A DNA stretch of 64,000 nt from Bacteroidota bacterium (GCA_020444515.1 JAHLKX010000005.1:62001-126000); one strand, 5' to 3'. Counted from the first letter of the stretch, positions 35,425 through 44,165 are shown. Notes: generated from the letters alone by a model not told the origin. A program made the numbers and translations.

Positions 35425-37508
35425 AGATATCTCCCAAATATTATTTTTCGATTTTTATTATCCTTTCCTGCTATATGTTTGCAGGTAAAACAGTAAATGC
35501 GCAGTATTACTTCAACATGTTCAGTCAAAGTGCCGATTCCCTTTACCCAAAGTTATCATCTGCAAGCGATAAGGATAAAATCTCAATTTACAATGGCCTA
35601 GCTTTTTACCATTCGTTTGCATCATACGACTCTGCAATATATTATGCTGAAAAAGCACTTCACCTGGAGGAAATATATCCTGATCAAATTCAAAAAGCAA
35701 ATGCTTACCGACATATGGGGAATGCTTATTCACTGGAAGCAAAATATGGGGAAGCTTTGTTTTATTTAAACCAAGCCTTAAAGATTTTCGAAGATCAAAA
35801 AGATTACCGGAAAATGGCCGAGCTTTATTTTGATTTGGGAAAGCTGAACTATGATATGAGTGATTACGACAGGGCCATATCCTATTCTGATAAAATTGTT
35901 GCGCTTTATAAAACTAAAAACAGTGACAATCTCATTATTGCCTCGCCCCTTGAATACGGAATTATCATAGGCTTAACCGGAGGAGCTGCAAGAGAGAAGA
36001 AAGACTACAATCTGGCATACAAGTACTTTTATGAATACATTGACCTAAGCAAACAATATGATTTTCCCTACCGTGTTGATGCTATTATGATCCTCTCTCT
36101 CGCATCTGTTTACGAGTTAGACCAAAAGTACGATTCGGCATTGAAATATTATTATGAAGGGCGATCATTCTATCCCTGGAATAAGGATAAACCTAAAAGC
36201 CAACATACAGGATATGAACGAGACATAGGTAATTTAATTTTCAGAACAGGAAATCCGGAGGCCGCAATCCCATTTTTAAAACTTGCCTACACAGAAGATG
36301 AATCTGATGGAAAATTCTTTTATGCAACTTATAGCACGGCCAATCTTGGGGATGCCTATCTTCAACTTGGGAAAAAAGATTCTGCCCTGTTTTATTATCA
36401 GGAATCGCTTCGTTTGTCTGAAGAAATGTACAAAGCGAATTTCGGATCATCCAAAGATTCGGCTGAGTCAACTGTTTTTGGCGGCTATCAATACTTTTTT
36501 AATATCAATGAGGCAAATATCAGGCAGTATTACTACGGGTTAATGAACAGGACATACCAATATCTATACAATTATTATTTGCATTTTCATGATACTGTAA
36601 ATGCATTGATCTTTATTCAAAAAAAGCTTCCCTATATCGATTCCCTCCAGCAGATTACTAAAGAAATTGAATTGCATAAAATTCAGGCAAGATATGAGAA
36701 TGAGCGCTTAGAACTGCAAGTGAACAATTTATCCATTGACAATGAAAATAAAGAATATAGTTTACATCGCAGCCAACTCATTTTATTATTGGTAGGGGTT
36801 ATCTCTTTTCTGGTTATCTCTTTTGGAGTATTTTTCTTCCGTCAGAACAAAATCAATGCAGGGCATGAAAAATTGCAGCTTGAACAAAAACTCTTACGCA
36901 CCCAAATGAACCCCCACTTCATTTTTAATTCCCTGGCCAGTGTGCAAAATTTCATCGTAAAGCAGGATGATACCAAAGCCAGTATATATCTCTCCAGATT
37001 TTCTGAATTGGTGAGAAGCATTTTGAATAATTCAATGGAGGAACAGATTACGCTGGAAGAAGAACTTAATACCATCGAAAACTACCTGGAACTGCAAAAA
37101 GTTCGCTTCCCTGCAAAGTTTGATTATTCAATCGAAATGGATGATAATATTGACCCCGAAAATACGCTTGTCCCTCCCATGCTGGCCCAGCCCTTTATTG
37201 AAAATGCCATCGAGCACGGAATCAAACAGAAGGATTCTAAAGGAAATATTCAGGTCCGGTTTAAATTATATGAACAAGCCCTTATTTATGAAGTGGAGGA
37301 TGATGGCATTGGCCGCGAAAAAGCGCAGGAAATTCTAAAAAAGCAAAACAAGGATCATAAATCGCTGGCCACAAGTATAACCCAGGAAAGGATCAAAGTC
37401 CTCAATAAAAAGCTAAAGCATAAAATCAAACTTGAGATTTTTGATTTGAAAAATGAAATGGGTGATGCTACCGGTACTATGGTGGTTTTTAAGATTCCAA
37501 TCGTTTAA
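35421..37508 (+). CDS. TPR-sensor histidine kinase, LytS/YehU type (module B)
   Basis: This 695-residue paralogue of the kinase at 29287 has a signal peptide (ending NAQYY region), TPR helices (about 35-410, e.g. AYRHMGNAYSLEAKYGEALFYLNQALKIF), one membrane helix (about 452-474: LILLLVGVISFLVISFGVFF) and a His_kinase domain with H499 in LLRTQMNPHFIFNSLASVQNF. The ATPase part has PPMLAQPFIENAIEHGIKQ and DDGIGREKAQE. It overlaps the regulator gene upstream by 4 bp. The catalytic halves are strongly conserved between paralogues and the TPR halves are not, so they probably sense different cues. Confidence 0.93.
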   Translation: MKISPKYYFSIFIILSCYMFAGKTVNAQYYFNMFSQSADSLYPKLSSASDKDKISIYNGLAFYHSFASYDSAIYYAEKALHLEEIYPDQIQKANAYRHMGNAYSLEAKYGEALFYLNQALKIFEDQKDYRKMAELYFDLGKLNYDMSDYDRAISYSDKIVALYKTKNSDNLIIASPLEYGIIIGLTGGAAREKKDYNLAYKYFYEYIDLSKQYDFPYRVDAIMILSLASVYELDQKYDSALKYYYEGRSFYPWNKDKPKSQHTGYERDIGNLIFRTGNPEAAIPFLKLAYTEDESDGKFFYATYSTANLGDAYLQLGKKDSALFYYQESLRLSEEMYKANFGSSKDSAESTVFGGYQYFFNINEANIRQYYYGLMNRTYQYLYNYYLHFHDTVNALIFIQKKLPYIDSLQQITKEIELHKIQARYENERLELQVNNLSIDNENKEYSLHRSQLILLLVGVISFLVISFGVFFFRQNKINAGHEKLQLEQKLLRTQMNPHFIFNSLASVQNFIVKQDDTKASIYLSRFSELVRSILNNSMEEQITLEEELNTIENYLELQKVRFPAKFDYSIEMDDNIDPENTLVPPMLAQPFIENAIEHGIKQKDSKGNIQVRFKLYEQALIYEVEDDGIGREKAQEILKKQNKDHKSLATSITQERIKVLNKKLKHKIKLEIFDLKNEMGDATGTMVVFKIPIV

Positions 37509-37550
37509 GCAATCAAAGTCTTTTCTTCAGATTCCGCTTATTTTTCCTCC

Positions 37551-37584
37551 TTCATTTATTTATCCCTGGCCTTCATTTATCCCC
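37551..37584 (+). promoter_or_regulatory. Shared LytTR-region motif, copy 3
   Basis: TTCATTTATTTATCCCTGG and TTCATTTATCCCC form a direct repeat with a 21-base period (starts 37551 and 37572). A promoter-like stretch similar to those at 25288 and 31552 begins at 37609. It lies 203 bases or more upstream of the first fasciclin gene; nothing coding is seen between. Confidence 0.5.
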
Positions 37585-37786
37585 ATGGGGCATTATACAC
37601 CTGTTTCACATTTCTGTTTGCGTGGATTTGAATTTATTTTAAATTTCTTAAGCTATTGATTAATAGATGTTTGTTTTCGTTTCTTTAAAATTTGTTTAAT
37701 TTATTATTCATTTTGTTAAACAATAAGCTATGTTTAATGTTATATCTAATAACTTAAACAAAAAATAAACTTTAAAACGTAATAAT

Positions 37787-38332
37787 ATGAAAAATTCAAA
37801 TTTAATTCTCGGAACACTATTATTTGTCTTCACATTGGGTTCTACCTTTTCATGGGCAAATACTCCTAAAGAAACATCTGACATGAATGTGGTTGAGATC
37901 GCCATATCTGACGAAAGATTTTCAATTCTGGTTGATGCGGTAGTTAAAGCAGGTCTTGTTGACGCCCTGAGCGCAGATGGACCTTATACTGTTTTTGCAC
38001 CGACCAATGATGCTTTTGAAACACTCTTTACAACCCTTGGTGTAAATGGTATTGATGATCTGTCAAAAGATCAGTTAACGCCAATTCTCCTTTATCACGT
38101 TGTTGAGGGATCAGTTATGTCAAAGGATATTAAATCAGGACAGGTATCTACTTTAAATGAAACAGCCTCTGTTGATGTTAAAGTAACCAAAGGTTCTGTA
38201 ATGGTGAATAATAGCAATGTAATCATTGCTGATATTGAAGGATCCAACGGCGTCATTCATGTAATTGATGCAGTATTGGTCCCCAAAACAAAAACTGCTA
38301 TGAATACCAGTAGCGGTGGTTGTTCAAAATAA
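37787..38332 (+). CDS. Secreted single-domain fasciclin (FAS1) protein
   Basis: This 181-residue protein has a signal peptide (ending FSWANT) and one FAS1 domain (about 40-165) with both conserved boxes: DGPYTVFAPTNDAFETL (H1) and the YHVVEGSVMSKDI / GSNGVIHVIDAVLVPK (H2) region. A short tail ends GGCSK. Fasciclin domains mediate cell-surface adhesion. It is followed 43 bp later by a two-domain fasciclin lipoprotein and is preceded by the motif found in front of the two LytTR modules, so coregulation is plausible. Confidence 0.92.
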   Translation: MKNSNLILGTLLFVFTLGSTFSWANTPKETSDMNVVEIAISDERFSILVDAVVKAGLVDALSADGPYTVFAPTNDAFETLFTTLGVNGIDDLSKDQLTPILLYHVVEGSVMSKDIKSGQVSTLNETASVDVKVTKGSVMVNNSNVIIADIEGSNGVIHVIDAVLVPKTKTAMNTSSGGCSK

Positions 38333-38375
38333 TTTCAAATAAATAATTTAATTAAACATTTAAAAAAATAATATC

Positions 38376-39329
38376 ATGAAAAGATTAAAATTAAACATCG
38401 GCACTTTTGGAATTTTGTTTGCACTGGTAATTTTTCTCGCTTCTTGTAGTGAAGATGATGACAATAACAATGTAACCCCACAAATGCCGGCTCCTGCGCA
38501 GAGTATAGTAGATATTGCCACATCTAATGACGACTTCAGCATTCTTGTTGATGCATTAGCAAAGGCAGATTTAGTCACCGCATTGCAAGGTGATGGTCCC
38601 TTTACAGTATTTGCCCCAACTAATTCAGCTTTTGAAATGTTGTTCGAGGCATTGGATGTGAATGGAATTGAGGATTTGAGTGCAGAGGCATTAACTCCTA
38701 TTTTATTGTATCATGTTGTAGCCACAAAAGCTATGTCAACTGATCTGTCCACAGGTTACTACGAAACAATTAGTACTGGTACACCAGATGGCAAAGGCAT
38801 GGTTATCTATGCTGAAGTAAACAATGGTGTCATGATCAATAACTCAGCGATGGTAACAAACGCAGATATTGAAGCAACAAATGGAGTTGTCCATGTGATA
38901 GACGAAGTTATTCTTCCTCCCACTGTGGTTGACTTAGCTATTCAAAACGCGAATTTCAGTATTCTCGTTGAGGCAGTCGTTAAAGCTGGTTTGGTAGAGG
39001 CTTTGAGCGCTGAAGGACCTTTCACTGTATTTGCGCCAACAAACGCTGCATTCGAAGCTGCATTCGAAGCACTTGACATAAAAGGTTTGGAAGATCTTTC
39101 TGCAGACGCATTGATTCCAATTCTCACGTATCATGTTGTTGCTGACAATGTTCTTGCTTCAGAAGTTACTTCTGGAATGGTACCAACACTGAATACAGAT
39201 AGTAATATTTCCATCTCTGTAACTGAGCAGGGTGTTGTAATTGATAACACTGCAAATGTAATTGCTACAGATGTGCAGGGAAGCAATGGGGTAATCCATG
39301 TAATTGATAACGTGATTCTTCCTAATTAA
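38376..39329 (+). CDS. Two-domain fasciclin lipoprotein
   Basis: This 317-residue protein has a lipobox (VIFLASC, lipidated Cys about 25) followed by Ser/Asp/Asn-rich residues (SEDDDNNN) typical of surface-exported Bacteroidota lipoproteins. Two FAS1 domains follow (about 45-185 and 188-317), each with FTVFAPTN.AFE and GVVHVID or GVIHVID boxes. The second domain is closest to the single domain encoded upstream, consistent with local duplication. It is the last gene of its unit; a good terminator follows. Confidence 0.92.
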   Translation: MKRLKLNIGTFGILFALVIFLASCSEDDDNNNVTPQMPAPAQSIVDIATSNDDFSILVDALAKADLVTALQGDGPFTVFAPTNSAFEMLFEALDVNGIEDLSAEALTPILLYHVVATKAMSTDLSTGYYETISTGTPDGKGMVIYAEVNNGVMINNSAMVTNADIEATNGVVHVIDEVILPPTVVDLAIQNANFSILVEAVVKAGLVEALSAEGPFTVFAPTNAAFEAAFEALDIKGLEDLSADALIPILTYHVVADNVLASEVTSGMVPTLNTDSNISISVTEQGVVIDNTANVIATDVQGSNGVIHVIDNVILPN

Positions 39330-39403
39330 CTAATATAAGATATTGCCGGCTGGAGAATTCCACTTTATTAATTTGGTCGATGGTCGGTTTTATCTTTCAT
39401 GAC

Positions 39404-39435
39404 AGCAGGTGTTCTAAGGAGCACCTGCTTTTTTT
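39404..39435 (+). terminator. Rho-independent terminator of the fasciclin operon
   Basis: AGCAGGTG (39404-39411) pairs with CACCTGCT (39422-39429) and is followed by a run of T. It lies 75 bases after the stop of the second fasciclin gene. Confidence 0.85.
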
Positions 39436-39543
39436 ATACTATTTTTATTATGAAAAAACGCATGAATTAGATTTAATTAGCCTGTGAAGCTAAATTTCTT
39501 TTAATACTTTTATCTCACAAAAAACAATGTTAACACCCAGCAA

Positions 39544-39978
39544 ATGGAAGAAGCGATAAAAAAAGGCGTTAGCCATTTTAATTCAGGCTATGGTTGCGCC
39601 GAATCTGTTTTAATGGCGGTGGCAGAATCAAAGGGGATAAAATCTGATATCATCCCACGAATAGCCACTGGATTTTGCGGTGGAATGGCAAATACCAATG
39701 GTATGTGTGGTGCTGTAAGTGGGGGTATTTTGGCCATTAATTTATTACTGGGCCGCAATAGTGCTGAGGAATCCCATGATGCAAATTATAAAGCAATCCA
39801 GGATTTTCTTAAGAAATTTGAAGCGGAATTTGGGAGTCAATCCTGTCCGGCGCTTACAGGAGTGGACCTGGGTACACAAGAAGGACAACTTGAATTTAAG
39901 AGAAAAAACCAGCATACCCGGTGCGCCGATTTTGTGGGAAATGCTGTTAGAAATGTACTTGAAATTGTTTCAAAATAA
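39544..39978 (+). CDS. C_GCAxxG_C_C family redox-type protein
   Basis: This 144-residue cytosolic protein of the C-GCAxxG-C-C family has GYGCAESVL (C18), GFCGGM (C45), GMCGAVSGG (C55), CPALTG and a later C in HTRCADF. The spaced cysteines suggest metal or redox-cofactor binding; members are often found next to redox enzymes. The biochemical role is not known. The convergent neighbour ends 5 bases away. Confidence 0.9.
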   Translation: MEEAIKKGVSHFNSGYGCAESVLMAVAESKGIKSDIIPRIATGFCGGMANTNGMCGAVSGGILAINLLLGRNSAEESHDANYKAIQDFLKKFEAEFGSQSCPALTGVDLGTQEGQLEFKRKNQHTRCADFVGNAVRNVLEIVSK

Positions 39979-39983
39979 ATTAG

Positions 39984-40439
39984 TCAGGGTCCCTGAATTT
40001 CATCCCGCCAGGGCAAAATCCAAAATCCTGCAAGTTTTAGATCTTTATTCATAACCACCCTTATCTCGGGCCCATCTTTAATTTTTTCAAATTCACCCCT
40101 GAACCGGTAAATGGTCAGGCTTTTGTCATTATCAGGTTTCAGTGCTTCAATAAAATTCAGACTGACAAAATCACCATTTTCTTCTTTTATCCTTGCATAA
40201 ACACTTTTCTGGGTCTCTGCCGTAAGCCCCTGAGCCATGGCTTCAGTTGCTTCCTCATTGGATAAAAGATAGATGGATCCTTCTTTCATTCCGTTCAATA
40301 ACTTCTCAGCAAGTTGAGCTGCTGCATCCTTTGATTTCTCATCGATCTTATTGGATTTGATGGGGGTAAATTGACCATAAGTTAATTGCGTGCTAATAAT
40401 CAAAATAAGGCATAAAGCGATATTGCTGAATTTATTCAT
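39984..40439 (-). CDS. Small secreted protein of unknown function
   Basis: This 151-residue protein has a signal peptide (MNKFSNIALCLILIISTQLTYGQ). The mature part looks like a small alpha+beta cone or DUF3887-type domain: a helix AAQLAEKLLNGMKEGS, then strands ending KSLTIYRFRGEFEK and EIRVVMNKDLKLAGFWILPW. The resemblance is weak, so I leave it unassigned. It is divergent from the TonB receptor at 40596. Confidence 0.7.
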   Translation of the reverse strand: MNKFSNIALCLILIISTQLTYGQFTPIKSNKIDEKSKDAAAQLAEKLLNGMKEGSIYLLSNEEATEAMAQGLTAETQKSVYARIKEENGDFVSLNFIEALKPDNDKSLTIYRFRGEFEKIKDGPEIRVVMNKDLKLAGFWILPWRDEIQGP

Positions 40440-40595
40440 AGTAACCAGTTTTTAAATGTAATTCGACCATTAAAATTAGCCATTTTTTCTCAACCGTCGG
40501 TTTTAATTACTGAACTTCCTCTTACGCTGTCTGAAAAGCGTCTTAAATTCCTGATCATTTTATTTCTTTGAAAAATCCAAACAAACAATTTGATC

Positions 40596-42965
40596 ATGAA
40601 GACTACTACGAATTTTGTTAGGCGAATCCTGCTTGTCATAATTGCTGTTCTTTCATCAATTTTTGTTTTTTCTCAACAACTCACGCAAACCGTCAAAGGC
40701 AGGATTGTGGATGCTGACACGGAAATACCACTGCCCGGTGCAACGGTTGTTATTCTGGATACGGATCCACTATTGGGAGCCAGCGCCGATGCGGAAGGTT
40801 TTTTCCGCATAGAAAAAGTACCACTGGGGCGTTATGATATTAAAATCAGTTATATGGGATTTGAGCCGGCAATTATAAGCGAAATAGTTGTGGGTTCGGG
40901 AAAAGAGGTGGTTGTAAATACTGGTTTGAAAGAAACGTTGGTGCAATTGAATGAGGTGGTTGTTACAGCAGAAACCGACAAAAAACAACCCCTTAATTCC
41001 ATGGCCATTATCAGTTCGAGGCAGGTGAATATGGAAGAAGCCCGCCGTTTTGCCGGTGCTTTTGATGATCCGGCGAGGTTGGTTACATCCTATGCAGGGG
41101 TTGCCGCAGGAAATATGAACAGCAATGGTATCATCGTCAGGGGCAATGCACCAAAGGGAGTTTTATGGCGTCTTGAAGGATTGGAAATTGCCAATCCCAG
41201 CCACTTTGCCAACCTGACCACATTCGGTGGTGGAGGTATCAGTTCGCTTAGTGCCCAGATGATCGATAATTCAGATTTTTACACAGCCGCATTCCCTGCT
41301 GAATTTGGCAATGCTTTGTCGGGTGTTTTTGATTTGAGGCTTCGTTCGGGAAACAGGGATAAACGGGAACATACCTTTCAGGCGGGGGTCACAGGGATTG
41401 ACCTTTCATCTGAAGGACCATACAAAAAGGGAAAACCTGCCACCTACTTATTTAATTATCGATATTCAACGTTTGGGCTCATCAAACCCTTGTTGCCCGA
41501 CAATGCCGGACTTATCACTTACCAGGATTTTTCATTTAAAACTGATTTTCCCACAAAAAAAGCAGGCATATTCTCCCTCTGGGGAATTGGATCTACTGAT
41601 CATTCGGGATCTCGTGTGGAAAAAGAACCCAACGAATGGGAGTATGAAGAAGACCGGTTGAATGAGGACGGTCAAACTTCCATGGGTGCACTGGGAATGA
41701 CCCATAAAATGATCCTCGGATCAAAAACGCTGATCAATTCCTCACTTGCGTTTTCAGGTAGTATGCTAAGTTCTGAAGGAAGTAAGATGGATGTGGATAA
41801 GGTTTTATATGATAATGAGAATATTCAGAATTCTACCTGGAATTATAGTCTTTCATCTTATATGAATCATAAATTCAGCGCAAGGCATACCAACCGGACG
41901 GGTTTTACGGTCAATTTACTTAATTATGATATGGTAATCCGGGAGGCCATGGTATTTAAAGAACCTATGCAAACCATTACCGATGACCAGGGAAACAGTG
42001 AATTGTTGCAGGCTTATTCCCAGTCGAGATTCGACCTGAATGAAAAACTGACCCTGAATGCCGGTTTTCATTTACAGTATTTTACTTTAACCGAGCATTA
42101 TTCAATAGAACCACGTCTTGGCTTACGTTATAATTTTAAGCCCGGTCAGGCCATCAGCTTCGGATATGGTTTACACAGTCGTCTTGAAATGCTTTTTGTC
42201 TATCTTGGCCAGCAACAAACAGAATCCGGCATCATCCGTCCGAATACCCATCTCGATTTTTCCAGGGCTCACCATTTTGTTGTTGGTTACGACAGGGCGA
42301 TTGGTGAAAACATGAATTTCAGGGCAGAAGCTTATTATCAGTGTCTATTCAGCATTCCCGTCGAACCGGGGACTTCATTTTCATTGATCAATGTGGATAA
42401 TGAGTGGACCATCAATCAAACCTTAACCAATGATGGCACAGGTGAGAACTTCGGACTTGACCTTACCCTTGAGCGGTTCATGGCCAATGGCTATTATTTT
42501 GTGTTGACGGGGTCTATTTTTAATTCAACATATATAGGTGGTGATAAGGTTGAAAGGGATTCCCATTATAATAAGAATTTTGTATTCAATATATTGGGTG
42601 GAAAGGAATGGAATGTTGGACGCAATCAAAAAAATAATGCCATAGGTATCAATGGAAAATTCAGTATCAATGGTGGTGATCGACAAACACCAGTTGATGA
42701 AGATTTAACTTATCAGTTTCAGGAAGTCGTTTATGATCAGACCCGTGCCTTTTCCGAACAAAAACCAACCGTTTTCTACCTTCATCTTACTCTAAATTAC
42801 CGGAAGAACAAAACGAACCATGCCAGCATCTGGAGCTTTCAGATATTGAATGCCCTTGGTGCTCCGGAATATTTTGGTTACAGATATAATTATCAGAAAG
42901 ATTCCATTGACCGGGATGAACAAACCATCGTGATCCCGAATATCAGTTATAAGATTGTGTTTTGA
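40596..42965 (+). CDS. TonB-dependent receptor with carboxypeptidase-regulatory domain
   Basis: The ATG at 40596 is used (a TTG lies 6 bases upstream), giving 789 residues. After a signal peptide (ending FVFSQ) comes a CarboxypepD_reg-like domain (about 25-110: TVKGRIVDADTEIPLPGATV, FRIEKVPLGRYDIKISYMGFEP), then a plug with LNEVVVTAE and GIIVRGNAPKGVLWRLEG, and a barrel ending IPNISYKIVF. No SusD gene is adjacent, so this is a stand-alone receptor of unknown ligand. Its TGA stop is the first three bases of the REP-like element at 42963. Confidence 0.9.
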   Translation: MKTTTNFVRRILLVIIAVLSSIFVFSQQLTQTVKGRIVDADTEIPLPGATVVILDTDPLLGASADAEGFFRIEKVPLGRYDIKISYMGFEPAIISEIVVGSGKEVVVNTGLKETLVQLNEVVVTAETDKKQPLNSMAIISSRQVNMEEARRFAGAFDDPARLVTSYAGVAAGNMNSNGIIVRGNAPKGVLWRLEGLEIANPSHFANLTTFGGGGISSLSAQMIDNSDFYTAAFPAEFGNALSGVFDLRLRSGNRDKREHTFQAGVTGIDLSSEGPYKKGKPATYLFNYRYSTFGLIKPLLPDNAGLITYQDFSFKTDFPTKKAGIFSLWGIGSTDHSGSRVEKEPNEWEYEEDRLNEDGQTSMGALGMTHKMILGSKTLINSSLAFSGSMLSSEGSKMDVDKVLYDNENIQNSTWNYSLSSYMNHKFSARHTNRTGFTVNLLNYDMVIREAMVFKEPMQTITDDQGNSELLQAYSQSRFDLNEKLTLNAGFHLQYFTLTEHYSIEPRLGLRYNFKPGQAISFGYGLHSRLEMLFVYLGQQQTESGIIRPNTHLDFSRAHHFVVGYDRAIGENMNFRAEAYYQCLFSIPVEPGTSFSLINVDNEWTINQTLTNDGTGENFGLDLTLERFMANGYYFVLTGSIFNSTYIGGDKVERDSHYNKNFVFNILGGKEWNVGRNQKNNAIGINGKFSINGGDRQTPVDEDLTYQFQEVVYDQTRAFSEQKPTVFYLHLTLNYRKNKTNHASIWSFQILNALGAPEYFGYRYNYQKDSIDRDEQTIVIPNISYKIVF

Positions 42966-43134
42966 CACCCTCCTGGGCCCCCTTTTTTAGGGGGATAGAT
43001 GTTATCTGCGATTGGGCTGCCTAAATCGAATCTATGAACCTGTGAGCAATAGTGAAATTAAACAGCCCGATTACGATGGTGGAGCAGTCCCCCCGACAAA
43101 GAGGGGACGACCGCGAAACGTCAGGGGGGTGTCA
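42963..43134 (+). repeat. REP-like 172 bp palindromic element, left copy
   Basis: The ends are TGACACCCTCCTG and CAGGGGGGTGTCA, inverted at 12 of 13 positions. Just inside is CCCCC-TTTTTTA-GGGGG (42978-42994), a small hairpin. Near the right end is GAGGGGACGACCGCGAAACG followed by TCAGGGGGG. The right copy at 43554 keeps both ends and differs in the middle ~90 bases. The first three bases are the stop codon of the TonB receptor gene. Confidence 0.85.
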
Positions 43135-43181
43135 TTCTCTGAATACATTATTTTCATTATTTTTACTTAAAACCAATTAGC

Positions 43182-43556
43182 GTGAAAATCCATTACAATC
43201 CCAAATTGAAGGAGTATGCCCGCCAATTGAGGAATAACAGTACTAAAGCTGAAATCCGGTTGTGGCAACAATTAAAACGCGACCAAATCAGGGGGTATGA
43301 TTTCCACAGGCAGAAGCCCATTGATCATTACATTGCCGACTTTTTCTGTAATAAACTCAAATTGGTGATTGAGGTAGATGGTTTTACACATCTTTTGGAT
43401 GAAACAATTGCAAAAGACAAGCGAAAGGAACGAAAGTTTAATGAATTAGGAATACATGTATTAAGATTCACAGACGATGAAGTGTTGAATGATATGGAGA
43501 ATGTGATCCGTGTGATTGAAGGATATATTGATGAGTTTGAGGCGAGAGAGACTTGA
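43182..43556 (+). CDS. DUF559 Vsr-like endonuclease between two REP-like elements
   Basis: This 124-residue protein starts at GTG; no ATG lies near and M1 aligns with the family start (YNPKLKEYARQLR). DUF559 is related to very-short-patch-repair and other PD-(D/E)xK nucleases: E24, the YDFHRQKPIDHYIADFF core with D53, and LVIEVDGFTH with E64, D66 and H70 as likely metal-site residues. The closing FNELGIHVLRFTDDEVLNDM is standard. The gene sits between two direct copies of a palindromic element, and its TGA stop is the first three bases of the right copy. By analogy with RAYT/REP systems it could act on those palindromes; that is inference. Confidence 0.9.
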   Translation: MKIHYNPKLKEYARQLRNNSTKAEIRLWQQLKRDQIRGYDFHRQKPIDHYIADFFCNKLKLVIEVDGFTHLLDETIAKDKRKERKFNELGIHVLRFTDDEVLNDMENVIRVIEGYIDEFEARET

Positions 43557-43727
43557 CACCCCCCCGCCCCCCCTTTTTAGGGGGGATCGGTGGGTACCTG
43601 CAAACGGGGCATTTAATTCGATTCGATAATCATATGATAAAATAAGAAATTGCGTATCTCGATTGCGGTGGTTTAGCAATCCACCCTAACAAGAGGGGAC
43701 GACTGCGAAGCGGTCAGGGGGGTGTCA
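43554..43727 (+). repeat. REP-like 174 bp palindromic element, right copy
   Basis: Same orientation and near-equal length as the copy at 42963. The ends TGACACCCCCCCG and CAGGGGGGTGTCA are inverted at 12 of 13 positions. CCCCCCC-TTTTTA-GGGGGG (43567-43585) forms one hairpin. GACTGC-GAA-GCGGTC (43701-43715) forms another with a 6-pair stem and a 3-base loop. The first three bases are the stop codon of the DUF559 gene, and the last three, read on the minus strand, are the stop of the convergent gene. Confidence 0.87.
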
Positions 43728-44129
43728 ACTACACAATTTGTAAGCCCGTTCAATCCATCCCGCAAATTGTATATCAACCTCTTCCGGCTTTTCAAGCCGC
43801 ACAAAATTGGCCCATTTGTTTTTGGAAGCCTGAACCGTTTTGTGGATCGAAAAGTCTTCCAAGGGTTCATCCAAAACAAACTCTATATCAAGCCAGGCTT
43901 TCTTAGGTTTGATGGCCAGGAAATGACTTTCTGCCGTGAACAGGATGGCATTTTTCACCGAATTGAGTTTTACACCCTCGAATTTCATGACATGATTCTT
44001 GATGATTTCAAATGTGTCAATCACATTTTGCTCCTTATTAATGAAATGAGATTCCAGGTCAGTTATCAAACAGCTATGATCCTGATGGGTATTTTTGAAT
44101 TCTCTTCCGCAGTCAGGGCAGGTCCACAT
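43725..44129 (-). CDS. DUF5655-type protein with N-terminal zinc-finger-like motif
   Basis: I chose the ATG at 44129 (134 residues) because the product then begins MWTCPDCGREF; upstream starts add 32 residues of no recognisable character. C4, C7, H15/H18 and C20 could bind zinc. The C-terminal domain reads NAILFTAESHFLAIKPKKAW followed by LDIEFVLDEPLEDFSIHKTV, as in DUF5655 proteins, sometimes linked to DNA- or nucleotide-related functions but uncharacterised. Its TGA stop is formed by the end of the REP-like element. Confidence 0.78.
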   Translation of the reverse strand: MWTCPDCGREFKNTHQDHSCLITDLESHFINKEQNVIDTFEIIKNHVMKFEGVKLNSVKNAILFTAESHFLAIKPKKAWLDIEFVLDEPLEDFSIHKTVQASKNKWANFVRLEKPEEVDIQFAGWIERAYKLCS

Positions 44130-44165
44130 AACACAAAAATATAAAGATTTTCCACTGATGTTGTT

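Noticed and set aside
38940..39134. Minus-strand frames opposite the second fasciclin domain
   Set aside because: They mirror codon periodicity of the fasciclin gene and appear in two frames, which is typical of shadows.
42963..43727. Composite transposon or insertion sequence
   Set aside because: There is no transposase gene and no clear target duplication outside the two repeats; the only protein is DUF559, so I describe it as a REP-like unit instead.
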